Assembly (NCBI GenBank): GCA_027036015.1
Contig: JALVTH010000036.1
Span: forward strand, 1-36,529
DNA from: Campylobacteraceae bacterium
Lineage (GTDB): Bacteria > Campylobacterota > Campylobacteria > Campylobacterales > Sulfurovaceae
Reading direction: 5' to 3'
DNA: 36,529 nt
Below the pieces are notes generated by a model. It saw only the letters and a program-made list of their open reading frames with translations, searched no databases and was not told the origin of the DNA. Below, piece after piece: positions 1 through 9,417 of the stretch. Within the stretch, counting starts at the first letter, position 1. Every line of letters begins with the position of its first letter. A program made the position numbers and the translations under genes.

Positions 1-83
1 AACCCACTTCTTTTTCACTCTCTATTTATGATATACTGGGAATTTTTTCAGGAATTGGCGCAGCTCTTGCTTATACTTCAATT
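1..83 (+). pseudogene. truncated duplicate of the DMT-family transporter gene
   Basis: These 83 bases are identical, base for base, to 2725-2807 inside the intact transporter gene at 2313-3197. Identity stops exactly where the insertion sequence begins at 84. The fragment therefore encodes an internal piece of the same EamA-type permease and is cut off by the element; its 5' part lies outside the window. Perfect identity means a recent duplication, or possibly an assembly effect at the edge of the sequence. It cannot yield a functional transporter. Confidence 0.85.
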
Positions 84-98
84 CCTGAGTTTCTCAAA
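84..98 (+). repeat. left terminal inverted repeat of the IS
   Basis: CCTGAGTTTCTCA begins at the exact end of identity with the transporter gene. It pairs with the right terminal repeat with one mismatch in 13 bases. It lies about 35 bp beyond the transposase stop codon. Confidence 0.8.
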
Positions 99-132
99 TG
101 GACACACAAATTCATGGGAGCTTAAAAAAATC

Positions 133-1746
133 TTAATTTTTTATAGCTTCAAATACCATCTGTTGAATATCATCAAATTTTAGATAAAGTAACTCACCAT
201 TTATATTAATGGCATACATATGTTTAATAATGTCTCTTAAAAGTTTTTCAGAGAAGTCAAATTTGGTTTTACTCTTTTTTAGTTTTCTCTCAAACTCTTT
301 ATAGATAGCATAAGATACAAAGCTAATAAGAATATGAGCTTTAATTCTATTTTCTAATCTGTGATATATAGGTCTTATTCTTAAATCTGTTTTAGATATT
401 CTAAAAGCTCTCTCAACTGCATACTGGTTTTGATAGTGTGCTATAACATCATTAGCATTAAGTGTAAAATCATTAGTAGCAAACCCTTTAATACCGTCTA
501 GTTTTTCATCCAGTTCTACTTTGTTTGGATTTAGCTTATATTTAACAGTGCATTTCTCATCAATATCAAGGTATTTAGCATAGTAAGAGAGCTTTAAATC
601 TGATTTTGTGATATTTTTCTTTGTAAGTGTTGCTTCTATCTTTTCTATTGCTCTTTCTCTTGTTTTCTTATCTTTTTTAGCTCTTTTAGATGAGTAGGTA
701 AGAATCAGTTTTTGTTTTATGTTTAATTTTTTAGTTATCTCTTTGTTGTTATCGACTTTTTCTTTATAGCTTATCTCTTTTTCTATATCTAATGTTTTTA
801 TTGCACCGTCTGTTATAAAGGTTAAATCTGCAATTTTAGCTTTTAGTGCTTCATCGACTGCTTTAATTTTATAAGCTAATATATACTTATAACCGTTATT
901 TTCAAGATAAGCTATATTGGCACTGTTAAGCATTCCCTTATCAGCTACAACAATAGGTTTGCAAGAGAGGTTAAATTTATGCTGAAACTTCTCTAATATA
1001 TCTATAAGAGTATGACCTTCATACTTATTGCCTTCATATACTTCATAAGATAAAGGATAACCCTCTAATGTAGTAAAGAGTCCTAAAAGAATCTGAGGTC
1101 TATTTATCTTTCCCTCTTTGGAAAATCCTACTCTTCTTAAATCATCTTCGCTTTCACTCTCGAAATATAGTGTTGTTACATCATAGAAGGTTACTGTTAG
1201 AGTATTACCCATTAGTTTTAGAGTATGGTTAAATATACATTTTTCTATTTCATTTTTAATATCTTCTTGATAGATATTATCTAAAAAGCGGTAGATTTGA
1301 TTTTTATCAATACTCTCTTTTTTAAAATATTCAAGGTAATCTATAAGGTATAATTTGCTTCCTGGATATAATATTCTTGATATTACAAGTGATTTAAAAA
1401 ATTTACTTTTTTTACTATCTAAATTAATACTATTACATCCTAACTCTTTAAATACTCTTCCAAAGATAAGTTCATCTCCTATTGGAATAAGATCTTTATT
1501 AGAAAGGTTAATAAATTCTAAATTATCACTATTATCTGTTTCATCTATATCAAAAAGTGTAGGATATAACTTTTTATTTAACTGTTTAACTCTCTTATTT
1601 GCTATACTTAATAATAGCTCTTTCTCTTTTTTACTTTTTGCACATCCTATTGTCTCAATTACTTTATAGCCTCTATTTTTCCTATCAACTATTTGTATAC
1701 TAATACTACCGCTTTTATTCTTCTTCTCTCTTATATGCAAACCCAT
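133..1746 (-). CDS. IS1634-like DDE transposase, 537 aa
   Basis: This is the transposase of the surrounding insertion sequence and catalyses its excision and insertion. It has the DDE (DDE_Tnp_1) layout. The first Asp is in YDVTTLYFE (about residue 189), the second in VVADKGMLN (about 269), and the Glu is in YAVERAFRISKTDL (about 445) with a Lys seven residues on, in the family's Y-x2-ER-x6-K style signature followed by IRPIYH. The 537-residue length suits the IS1634/IS1549 group. The frame is intact with no internal stop, and all three catalytic residues are present, so it is probably active. The ATG at 1746 precedes the conserved start of the protein; no strong ribosome binding site is visible, as is common for transposases. 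Confidence 0.9.
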   Translation of the reverse strand: MGLHIREKKNKSGSISIQIVDRKNRGYKVIETIGCAKSKKEKELLLSIANKRVKQLNKKLYPTLFDIDETDNSDNLEFINLSNKDLIPIGDELIFGRVFKELGCNSINLDSKKSKFFKSLVISRILYPGSKLYLIDYLEYFKKESIDKNQIYRFLDNIYQEDIKNEIEKCIFNHTLKLMGNTLTVTFYDVTTLYFESESEDDLRRVGFSKEGKINRPQILLGLFTTLEGYPLSYEVYEGNKYEGHTLIDILEKFQHKFNLSCKPIVVADKGMLNSANIAYLENNGYKYILAYKIKAVDEALKAKIADLTFITDGAIKTLDIEKEISYKEKVDNNKEITKKLNIKQKLILTYSSKRAKKDKKTRERAIEKIEATLTKKNITKSDLKLSYYAKYLDIDEKCTVKYKLNPNKVELDEKLDGIKGFATNDFTLNANDVIAHYQNQYAVERAFRISKTDLRIRPIYHRLENRIKAHILISFVSYAIYKEFERKLKKSKTKFDFSEKLLRDIIKHMYAININGELLYLKFDDIQQMVFEAIKN

Positions 1747-1854
1747 ACAAAATCATACCATAATACTCTATGGGACACACATTTTTTTATATATCAACTT
1801 TTTTATGTCCTTTTATTGGGATTATATTATTACGAATTTTTTATTTTTGGGAAA

Positions 1855-1869
1855 AGTGAGAAAGTCAGG
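1855..1869 (-). repeat. right terminal inverted repeat of the IS
   Basis: Read on the minus strand from 1869 this is CCTGACTTTCTCA, matching the left end at 84 at 12 of 13 positions. The next base outward (1870) is the first base of the interrupted aminotransferase gene. Confidence 0.8.
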
Positions 1870-2239
1870 TCTCAAAATTTTCTTGTCCATATTTTCTGGC
1901 AATCTTAACAGCACCTTCATTAGCTTCTGCTCCAGAATTTGCAAAAAAAACGCGCATATCAAAGCCGCTTTTTTGCACTAACTCTTTTGCAAGTTTAACT
2001 TGTGGCTCAATTACCCAAAGATTCGAGATATGGATAATCTTTTTTGCCTGATCACAAATTGCCTCAGCTAACTTTTCATTTCCATATCCAACACTATTTA
2101 CTCCTATTCCACTTCCAAAATCAATATACTCTTTATTATTTTCATCAAAAACGCGTGCACCCTCACCACGAACAAAATTAGTATAATTTCTTGCATAAGA
2201 ATGAAGAACAAACTCTTTATCTAACTTTTCTAAATCCAT
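1870..2239 (-). pseudogene. argD: acetylornithine aminotransferase, 5' fragment cut off by the IS
   Basis: The remaining roughly 123 residues are the N-terminal third of an ArgD-type class III, PLP-dependent aminotransferase (family length about 390). That enzyme makes N-acetylornithine in arginine biosynthesis. Visible family features are YIDFGSGIGVNSVGYGN near residue 40 and FFANSGAEANEGAVKIARKYG at the break. The reading frame runs two codons into the insertion sequence and stops. The catalytic Lys and the whole large domain are missing, so the fragment cannot work. I place the start at the ATG at 2239, because GAGG lies 8 nt upstream of it; the ATG at 2245 is too close to that site. A TATAAT-type box lies upstream on the minus strand. 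The missing part may survive left of the window. Confidence 0.85.
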
Positions 2240-2245
2240 AGGCAT

Positions 2246-2312
2246 TTCCTCTTTTTAGTATAATTATATCTAATTTTGTTACAATTGCGCCTAAATTTGA
2301 CAAAGGAAATGA
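2246..2312. promoter_or_regulatory. divergent promoter region of the argD fragment and the transporter
   Basis: This AT-rich spacer of 67 bp has a TATAAT/TATACT-like box for the minus strand near 2258-2270 and a TACAAT box at about 2281-2286 for the plus strand. An AAAGGAAA ribosome binding site precedes the transporter ATG at 2313. No other operator is obvious. Confidence 0.5.
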
Positions 2313-3197
2313 ATGTTAAACAAAATTGATAAAGGCGTATTATTGATGCTTTTAGCAAGCATTTGTTTTGCAATAATGGGTGCTTGTGTAAAAATTGTTT
2401 CAAAAGATATTCCAGCTTTAGAAATAACCTTTTTTCGAAATGTTTTTGGAGTAGCTATTATTCTTTTTGCTCTTTGGAAAAATCCAAGTAACAATATTGG
2501 AGGTAAGCCGCTTCTTCTTTTTTTTCGAGGACTTATGGGCTTTTTAGCACTTTTAGCTTACTTTTACAATATGGCACACATCCCTCTTGGTGTTGCAGTA
2601 ACTTATAATAAAACTTCACCTTTATTTTTAGCCTTTTTTGCTTGGCTTTTTTTAAAAGAATCTTTACCAAAAAGTGCTATTTTAGCTTTGTTTTTTGGCT
2701 TTTTGGGCATTGTTCTTATTGCAAAACCCACTTCTTTTTCACTCTCTATTTATGATATACTGGGAATTTTTTCAGGAATTGGCGCAGCTCTTGCTTATAC
2801 TTCAATTAGAGAACTTCGAAAATATTACGATACAAGAACTATAGCACTCTCATTCATGAGTGTTGGAACGATTGGACCTTTGCTTTTAATGTTTCTTGGA
2901 AGTTTTATTGAAATTAAAAGAGAGCTTCAATTTATTTTCGCTCCTTTTATTATGCCAAAGTTTAATGAATGGATTTTTATTATAATAATAGGTATTAGTG
3001 CTACAATTTCTCAACTCTTAATGACAAAAGCCTATTCAATCACAAAAGCTGGAATTGTTGGAGCAATTACCTATACGCAAATTCTTTTTGCAACCATTAG
3101 TGGCGTTTTACTTGGAGATAAATTTCCAGATATTTATACAATTTTTGGAATGATTTCTATTGTACTAGCAGGACTTTTGGTGCTTTATAAAAAGTGA
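2313..3197 (+). CDS. DMT superfamily (EamA) permease, 294 aa
   Basis: This is a polytopic inner-membrane protein of the drug/metabolite transporter family. About ten hydrophobic segments are arranged as two similar EamA halves: the N-terminal half starts at GVLLMLLASICFAIMGACVK, and the second half starts near DILGIFSGIGAALAYTSIREL. The length of about 295 residues is normal. The substrate cannot be read from sequence; relatives export amino acids, nucleosides or other metabolites. The ATG at 2313 follows AAAGGAAA with good spacing. The gene is complete, unlike its partial copy at 1-83, and is followed by a strong hairpin terminator. Confidence 0.85.
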   Translation: MLNKIDKGVLLMLLASICFAIMGACVKIVSKDIPALEITFFRNVFGVAIILFALWKNPSNNIGGKPLLLFFRGLMGFLALLAYFYNMAHIPLGVAVTYNKTSPLFLAFFAWLFLKESLPKSAILALFFGFLGIVLIAKPTSFSLSIYDILGIFSGIGAALAYTSIRELRKYYDTRTIALSFMSVGTIGPLLLMFLGSFIEIKRELQFIFAPFIMPKFNEWIFIIIIGISATISQLLMTKAYSITKAGIVGAITYTQILFATISGVLLGDKFPDIYTIFGMISIVLAGLLVLYKK

Positions 3198-3199
3198 GC

Positions 3200-3237
3200 T
3201 TGCGCTAAAAGCGCAAACTTTTAGAAAAAGTTTTTTT
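3200..3237. terminator. bidirectional intrinsic terminator between two convergent genes
   Basis: Two hairpins lie in tandem. TTGCGC (3200-3205) pairs with GCGCAA (3211-3216). AAACTTTT (3215-3222) pairs with AAAAGTTT (3226-3233), followed by a T run on the plus strand. The two stems overlap and exclude each other. The position between the ends of the transporter gene and slyD suits a terminator working in both directions. Confidence 0.7.
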
Positions 3238-3242
3238 ATAGT

Positions 3243-3752
3243 TTAATGTCCACAACCGCAGCTTCCATCACCACAGCCACCAGTTCTTTCAACTTGACCA
3301 GTTTGAGCCTCAGTTGGTGTAGCATCTCGGACACTTACTACTTTTACATTAAACATCAAATCTTTCCCAGCTAAAGGATGGTTAAAATCAACTGTTACAC
3401 CTTCATCGTCAAAATCTACAACGGTCACTTGAATCGTTTCTCCATTTTGTCCTTGACCATAAAGTTGCATTCCTTTTTCTAACTCAATTCCTTCAAATTG
3501 CTCTTTTGGTAACTTTTGCAAAGCATTTTCATCTCTTTTTCCATACGCTTCTTCTGCTTTGACTAAAATAGAAGCCTCTTCGCCTTCTTGCATACCCACA
3601 AGTGCTTTTTCAAGCCCTGGAATAATATGCCCCTTACCTGTAATAAACTCAAGTGGCATATGCCCTTTGTTAGAATCAATAACCTCTTGCTTTCCAGCTT
3701 CAGTTAATTCATATTCAATTCCAACTACGCTATTTTCAGCTTTAACTGTCAT
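3243..3752 (-). CDS. slyD: FKBP-type peptidyl-prolyl isomerase, SlyD-like, 169 aa
   Basis: This is a cytoplasmic prolyl isomerase and chaperone of the SlyD group, which in other bacteria also delivers nickel. The N-terminal FKBP half contains the GHIIPGLEKALVGMQEGEEA signature near residues 40-60; the insert-in-flap region follows (EEAYGKRDENALQKLP), then the FNHPLAGKDLMFNVKVVSV strand. The C-terminus ends GGCGDGSCGCGH, a short Cys/His metal-binding tail like those of SlyD proteins. No signal peptide is present. An AAAAAGGAAAAA ribosome binding site precedes the ATG, and a TATTAT box upstream could give the gene its own promoter. It follows the Tol operon, as in Campylobacter and Helicobacter. 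Confidence 0.92.
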   Translation of the reverse strand: MTVKAENSVVGIEYELTEAGKQEVIDSNKGHMPLEFITGKGHIIPGLEKALVGMQEGEEASILVKAEEAYGKRDENALQKLPKEQFEGIELEKGMQLYGQGQNGETIQVTVVDFDDEGVTVDFNHPLAGKDLMFNVKVVSVRDATPTEAQTGQVERTGGCGDGSCGCGH

Positions 3753-3820
3753 AGTTTTTCCTTTTTGTTGAATATAATAAAATCTGATTTTATCTTTTTA
3801 CGCTTAAAAAAACTTTACTC

Positions 3821-4612
3821 CTATTTTAAATATTTTTTGGCAATTTTAGCACTTGCACTATTTCCATACTCTTCTACGACTGCTTCAAAAAAATTATTAG
3901 CTTCATCTACTCTTCCAAGTCTTTTTAAAGCAAAAGCAGTGTGCAAAAGTAATTTATCCATGTAAGCTGCATCTTCGTTAATCGTTACACTTTCTTGATA
4001 GTAACTAATGGCTTTTTTATATTTTTTTTGCTTATAAGCAATTTCACCCAAATAAAATTTTACAGCAGCCTTTTTATAACCCCTTTTTTCAAGCTCTAAA
4101 AATTTACTTTTAGCACTGCTTAATTTTGCTTTGGTAAAGTCAAGTACTGCCTCTTTATAAAGTTTTGCACTTGGAATTTTAGCAAGTGAAGTTTTTGGCT
4201 GATTCTCTTTTTTTGCTTTAATTTTTTCTATTTCTTTTTTGTTTGAAGCTAAAGGCGTTTTTTCTTGAGAGTTTTGCATCGTATTTTTAGGCATAGTTGA
4301 AACTATTGAAGTTTGAGCTTTTTTACTCTCAAGAGCAGCTACTCGCTCAGAGAGTTGATTAATAATTTTTTCGTAATTTATAGAATGTAGTTTTTGACGA
4401 AGTGTAGCAATTTCGTCATTTTGTCCATTAATAATAGTTTTAAGTCCTTCAATTTGCTCTTGCAATTGATTAATACGCTGTTTTAAAAGTAAAATCTGCT
4501 GAGTATTTTTTTTCACTAAAGAATCTGTATCTACAAAATCGCTATCACTATAAACTGATGGCTCAGCTAAAAGAAAAATTGTAAATAAATGAAGAAAAAA
4601 TATTTTTTTCAT
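3821..4612 (-). CDS. cpoB: Tol-Pal accessory protein CpoB/YbgF, TPR and coiled coil, 263 aa
   Basis: This is a periplasmic protein that links outer-membrane constriction (Tol-Pal) with septal peptidoglycan synthesis in other Gram-negative bacteria. It has an N-terminal signal peptide (about MKKIFFLHLFTIFLLAEP). A coiled coil follows at about residues 35-95, rich in Q, L and K heptads; then a low-complexity linker; then C-terminal TPR repeats at about 150-263, for example LYKEAVLDFTKAKLSSAKSKF and AVKFYLGEIAYKQKKYKKAI. It lies 9 nt after the tolB stop codon and is the last gene of the Tol operon. In related genomes pal lies between tolB and this gene; here there is no room for it. Confidence 0.88.
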   Translation of the reverse strand: MKKIFFLHLFTIFLLAEPSVYSDSDFVDTDSLVKKNTQQILLLKQRINQLQEQIEGLKTIINGQNDEIATLRQKLHSINYEKIINQLSERVAALESKKAQTSIVSTMPKNTMQNSQEKTPLASNKKEIEKIKAKKENQPKTSLAKIPSAKLYKEAVLDFTKAKLSSAKSKFLELEKRGYKKAAVKFYLGEIAYKQKKYKKAISYYQESVTINEDAAYMDKLLLHTAFALKRLGRVDEANNFFEAVVEEYGNSASAKIAKKYLK

Positions 4613-4621
4613 TTTTGCCCC

Positions 4622-5857
4622 CTACCAATCAATTGCTTGAATTCTATCCATATTTAGCGGAAAAACTTCGCTGATATTGGCACTAATATTAATAAATCCA
4701 ATTGAATTTTTCCCAGGTAAACGCTTAATATACATTAAAACTTTTCCATCACTACTAAATCTTGGAAATTGATTAATTCCCCCACTTGTTAATGGTCTTG
4801 TTTGTGAACCATTTGAAGTAGTTAAATATAAATTATACTCTTTGGGTGACTCTTTGCTTGAATAAACAATTTCATTTTCGTAAGCATCACATGAGCCGTT
4901 ATTTCTTCCATGAAAAACGATTTGTTCAACTGCTCCAGAGCCAGTTATTGATTTTTTAAAAATATTTGGATAACCCATTCTATTGGAGACAAAAACAAAA
5001 TTTTGCTCTCCATCAACAAATTTCCCAGCAACATCAATGCCACTGAAAGTGGTTAATCGTTTTGCACTTCCTCCACTAAACAAATAGATATCTGGCTGAC
5101 CGTTTGGAGCCATTGTTAAAAGTAGTTTACCTCCATCTTTACTAACATCTGAACATGCAAGCATTCCTTTAGAAGTGGTAATTAATTTTCTTTGCCCTGT
5201 ATATATATTAAGTTTAAAAAGTCTTAAATTATCGTCATTATCATAGTTACTGTAATAAAGCTCTCTTTGCCTGCTTGAAGCCCATTTTGGAAAGAGATTG
5301 AGTCCTCCTTTAATGATAACCTTTTGATACGTAAAAGTATAATCTGCAAGCATTATTTCAGTTTGTTTTCTACCAATATAACGCGCTAATACAACAAATT
5401 TATTCATCCAATCAATGGAAGGATAGTGTAAAATGTCGTTAATTTCGCTCACTGCTTTATGAATCAAAAATGGAGCTTTTTCAACTTTACTTACAGTATA
5501 GTTTTTATTTAAAATTAAGCGCTTATCCTTAAAGAATTTAATATCTAAAGAAGCTCCATTTGTTGGAGTTCTTTGAAGTCGATAAAGTAATATAAATTTA
5601 CTATTTGGCAATGTAATAACAGATGAGTTAAAAGGTTTAATTGAGCTATTTTTATCAGTTAAAAAATGACCACTCAATCTAAAATCGGCTTTAAAAAGTT
5701 CATTTGCTTTTTTTCTAAAAGCAGCATTCATACTACTTGCGCTAATGATAGTTACTTTTGTTCTTTGATCAACGTTTTTTTCAATTTTTAATACAGCATC
5801 AACATTTTGAGCAAATAGTGAAATAAAGGCAAGAAAAAAAAGTAAAACATATTTCAT
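4622..5857 (-). CDS. tolB: Tol-Pal system beta-propeller protein TolB, 411 aa
   Basis: This is the periplasmic component of the Tol system, which couples inner-membrane energy (TolQRA) to the outer-membrane lipoprotein Pal. A signal peptide occupies about residues 1-17 (MKYVLLFFLAFISLFAQ). An N-terminal TolB domain follows, and from about residue 180 WD40-like propeller blades recur (for example LACSDVSKDGGKLLLTM, FVSNRMGYPNIFKKS, NQFPRFSSDGKVLMYIKR). The length is close to the E. coli protein (about 430). An AAGG ribosome binding site lies upstream. The 63-nt gap to tolA contains a TACAAT box (5882-5887 on the minus strand), so tolB and cpoB may also be transcribed separately. Confidence 0.92.
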   Translation of the reverse strand: MKYVLLFFLAFISLFAQNVDAVLKIEKNVDQRTKVTIISASSMNAAFRKKANELFKADFRLSGHFLTDKNSSIKPFNSSVITLPNSKFILLYRLQRTPTNGASLDIKFFKDKRLILNKNYTVSKVEKAPFLIHKAVSEINDILHYPSIDWMNKFVVLARYIGRKQTEIMLADYTFTYQKVIIKGGLNLFPKWASSRQRELYYSNYDNDDNLRLFKLNIYTGQRKLITTSKGMLACSDVSKDGGKLLLTMAPNGQPDIYLFSGGSAKRLTTFSGIDVAGKFVDGEQNFVFVSNRMGYPNIFKKSITGSGAVEQIVFHGRNNGSCDAYENEIVYSSKESPKEYNLYLTTSNGSQTRPLTSGGINQFPRFSSDGKVLMYIKRLPGKNSIGFINISANISEVFPLNMDRIQAIDW

Positions 5858-5881
5858 TTTTTAACCTTTTCTTTTTTTTAG

Positions 5882-5887
5882 ATTGTA
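5882..5887 (-). promoter_or_regulatory. candidate -10 box for tolB-cpoB
   Basis: On the minus strand the sequence reads TTGCTACAATC: a TACAAT box with a TG just upstream, about 25 nt before the tolB start. A second AT-rich box (TATAAT) lies further upstream. It is the only intergenic space longer than a few bases within the Tol cluster. Confidence 0.4.
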
Positions 5888-5920
5888 GCAAGTTGCTTAT
5901 AAAAATTATATTAAATAGTA

Positions 5921-6631
5921 TTATTTTGCTATAAACTCAACAATAATTTCTAAAGGTCGTGGATTTGAATGTGGTCCAAACCCAACTCTTTTTAGTTGCT
6001 CTAAATAGTGTTTTAAAGATTCGTTAAATTCTGGATTAAGGGAGCGGTATAAAATTTTGTAATCAAAAAGTCCACTTGGATAAATTGTTAATTTCACGCG
6101 AACCTTTTCTCCAGCAAAATTACTTTGAGCTGGCCAACCCTGTAATATTCTTTGCACGTTGGCTAAATATTTATTCACTACGCCTTGAGCTTTATTGGCT
6201 TTCCTTAGCGATTTTCCACCATTACCTACTTTTTTTGTATTTTTTTCTTCTTTAGTATTTGTTAAACTTTTTGATAAAGAGTGAAAAAGCTTTGCCGTAT
6301 CTATTTTTTTATGCACCTTTGAAGGAGCTTTTTTCTTAGCTATTTTAATCTTTTTTTGTGGTTTTTTTGTTGATTTTTTAACGTTTCGCACCTTTTTAGG
6401 AATTTTTTTAGACTTTTGTTTTTTAACCTTTTTCTTTTTGCTTTTGTGCTCAACTTTTGCTTTTGATATAGGAGAACCAAGAGAGACTTCTATTGCTTTT
6501 TCATTTTTTTCAACATAAACTTTTGCTTTTGGATAACTTGGAGTATATACAAGAGCAAAAATTATGGATAAAACAATAATAAGATAAATAGAAGCTGCAA
6601 TAATGATTGATTCTAATTTTAACTTGCTCAT
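5921..6631 (-). CDS. tolA: TolA/TonB-like energy transducer, 236 aa
   Basis: This protein should carry conformational energy from TolQ/TolR across the periplasm to TolB and the outer membrane. One N-terminal membrane anchor lies at about residues 8-30 (IIIAASIYLIIVLSIIFALVY). A very lysine-rich, probably extended stretch follows at about 55-125. The C-terminal globular domain of the TonB/TolA type spans about 150-236 (RVKLTIYPSGLFDYKILYRS). It is shorter than E. coli TolA (about 420) because the helical middle domain is reduced, as in relatives. The start lies 2 nt after the tolR stop codon, so translation is probably coupled. Confidence 0.85.
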   Translation of the reverse strand: MSKLKLESIIIAASIYLIIVLSIIFALVYTPSYPKAKVYVEKNEKAIEVSLGSPISKAKVEHKSKKKKVKKQKSKKIPKKVRNVKKSTKKPQKKIKIAKKKAPSKVHKKIDTAKLFHSLSKSLTNTKEEKNTKKVGNGGKSLRKANKAQGVVNKYLANVQRILQGWPAQSNFAGEKVRVKLTIYPSGLFDYKILYRSLNPEFNESLKHYLEQLKRVGFGPHSNPRPLEIIVEFIAK

Positions 6632-6633
6632 TG

Positions 6634-7020
6634 CTACTGTGTAATTAAAGAGACTTTAGAAAATCCAACATCTTTTACACTTTTTAAAAGAAACATTACA
6701 TCTTTATATTGTAAGTTTTTATCGGCTCTAATAAAGACGGTTTGATTTAAATTATAATTTTTTGATTTTAACATAAAAGAGTCTCTAAAATTCGCTAAAG
6801 TAAAGCGATCCTTTCCTAAATAGATATTTTTATTTCTATCCATTCGAATGGTAATTGGAGATTCTTTTGAAACTTTAACGCTTTTTGTTCCCTCGGGCAA
6901 ATTAATTTTTTCTTGATATGTAACGGTGGGGGCCGTTACCATTAAAATAGACATTAAAACAAGCATAATATCTACAAATGGAGTGATATTTAAATCTGGA
7001 TTTTCATCCCAATTATACAT
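6634..7020 (-). CDS. tolR: biopolymer transport protein TolR/ExbD, 128 aa
   Basis: This inner-membrane protein is part of the proton channel of the Tol motor. It has one membrane segment near the N-terminus (about residues 12-30), beginning NITPFVDIMLVLMSILMV and containing the Asp expected to conduct protons. A periplasmic domain follows (VFIRADKNLQYKDVMFLLKSVKDVGFSKVSL is the conserved ExbD/TolR end). The length is typical. The gene overlaps the tolQ stop codon by one base. Family alone would not separate TolR from ExbD; the neighbouring tolB and cpoB decide. Confidence 0.9.
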   Translation of the reverse strand: MYNWDENPDLNITPFVDIMLVLMSILMVTAPTVTYQEKINLPEGTKSVKVSKESPITIRMDRNKNIYLGKDRFTLANFRDSFMLKSKNYNLNQTVFIRADKNLQYKDVMFLLKSVKDVGFSKVSLITQ

Positions 7021-7583
7021 TATTTTTCCCTGCTAAGAAGCAAATTTGCTATTGAATTTAAAATTGAATTTAATTCATACACCTTCCGTTTCAATAAAAG
7101 ATGAAACATATAAGCAAAAATTGCTACAAAAATTCCAAAAGCCGTTGCCACTAACGCTTCAGAAATTGCGGGAGCTACTACATTAAGTGTTGCACTTTTT
7201 ACATTTCCAAGTCTGCCAAATGCTTCTAAAATACCAACTACAGTTCCAAATAGTCCAATAAATGGAGCAGTTGATGCCATAATGGCAAGTTGCGTTAAAC
7301 CTTTGGTAGATGCTCTTAGAGTATCATTAATAGCCGCATCTAAAAGCTTTTGTCTATTTACATCTTTTAATCGGTGTAAAAAATTATAAAAAACTGACGT
7401 AATTGCAATATCTTCATTTGGATTGTTATAGAGACGATTAAGGGTGTCATGCTCAATTTTTATTCGATAATTAATAAGTCTATATCTATATAAAAAGATG
7501 TAAAAAGTTGCAATAAAATAAAATGATAAAGCAGCAATAACAATATATGTTATTGCGCTTGCATGGGCTAAATAATCTCCCAT
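7020..7583 (-). CDS. tolQ: MotA/TolQ/ExbB proton channel protein, 187 aa
   Basis: This is the multi-span inner-membrane channel partner of TolR. The first membrane segment is at about residues 10-32. After a cytoplasmic loop come two more segments, one at about 100-125 with the family motif STAPFIGLFGTVVGILEAF and one at about 142-165 (ISEALVATAFGIFVAIFAYMF). The length is on the short side for TolQ but normal for this phylum. It starts 8 nt after atpC, so it is probably read from the same transcript as the ATP synthase genes. Confidence 0.9.
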   Translation of the reverse strand: MGDYLAHASAITYIVIAALSFYFIATFYIFLYRYRLINYRIKIEHDTLNRLYNNPNEDIAITSVFYNFLHRLKDVNRQKLLDAAINDTLRASTKGLTQLAIMASTAPFIGLFGTVVGILEAFGRLGNVKSATLNVVAPAISEALVATAFGIFVAIFAYMFHLLLKRKVYELNSILNSIANLLLSREK

Positions 7584-7591
7584 TTTTTAAC

Positions 7592-7972
7592 CTAACGCTT
7601 AATTGATTCTACTTTACTAACAGCAGTTGCAATTGCTGCATCACTCGTTTGTGCACTTTTTAAAAGTTTTTTTGCCTCTTCAATGTTTTGACTAAGAACA
7701 CCTTCTTCATCTTTTACAACAACCGCGCCATCTACCACACAAGTAATTTTATTTTCATCTACTTTTGCATAACCACCATTAATTGCTACAACAAGCTCTT
7801 TATTGTTAGCTGTTGTTGCTGAAATTACTCCCGCATCAAGCAAACTAACCAAAGATGCATGCTGAGGCAAAACTCCAAATTCGCCCTCTTTTCCACAAAG
7901 CGTAGCAATTTTTACATCGCCATCGTAAATAACGCCTTGCGGCGTTACGATTTCAAGCTTGATTGTGCTCAT
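7592..7972 (-). CDS. atpC: ATP synthase F1 subunit epsilon, 126 aa
   Basis: This subunit belongs to the rotating stalk and can inhibit ATP hydrolysis. The N-terminal beta-sandwich is clear (LEIVTPQGVIYDGDVKIATL, EGEFGVLPQHASLVSLLDAG), followed by a C-terminal helical part of about 40 residues. The length is slightly below that of E. coli (139), typical of the phylum. It is the last ATP synthase gene, 17 nt after atpD and 8 nt before tolQ. Confidence 0.95.
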   Translation of the reverse strand: MSTIKLEIVTPQGVIYDGDVKIATLCGKEGEFGVLPQHASLVSLLDAGVISATTANNKELVVAINGGYAKVDENKITCVVDGAVVVKDEEGVLSQNIEEAKKLLKSAQTSDAAIATAVSKVESIKR

Positions 7973-7989
7973 TACACTTCCTTTTGGCT

Positions 7990-9396
<1,407 letters not shown>

Positions 9397-9417
9397 CTAC
9401 TTACTCCTCTTTCTTTC

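Larger units (their letters stand above)
84..1869 (-). mobile_element. IS1634-family-like insertion sequence, 1786 bp, complete
   Basis: The ends are imperfect terminal inverted repeats. The left end reads CCTGAGTTTCTCA from 84; the right end, read inwards on the minus strand from 1869, is CCTGACTTTCTCA. They differ at one of 13 positions. Between them lies a single transposase gene (133-1746) that fills most of the element. Both ends sit exactly at the break points of two interrupted genes, which confirms the borders. The flanks (CAATT on the left, TCTCA on the right) do not form a target-site duplication, so this copy did not arise here by one simple insertion. Confidence 0.85.

Noticed and set aside
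3780-3792. AAAATC-T-GATTTT palindrome before slyD as an operator
   Set aside because: Only a 6-bp AT-rich arm length; expected in such sequence and overlapping an ordinary promoter box.
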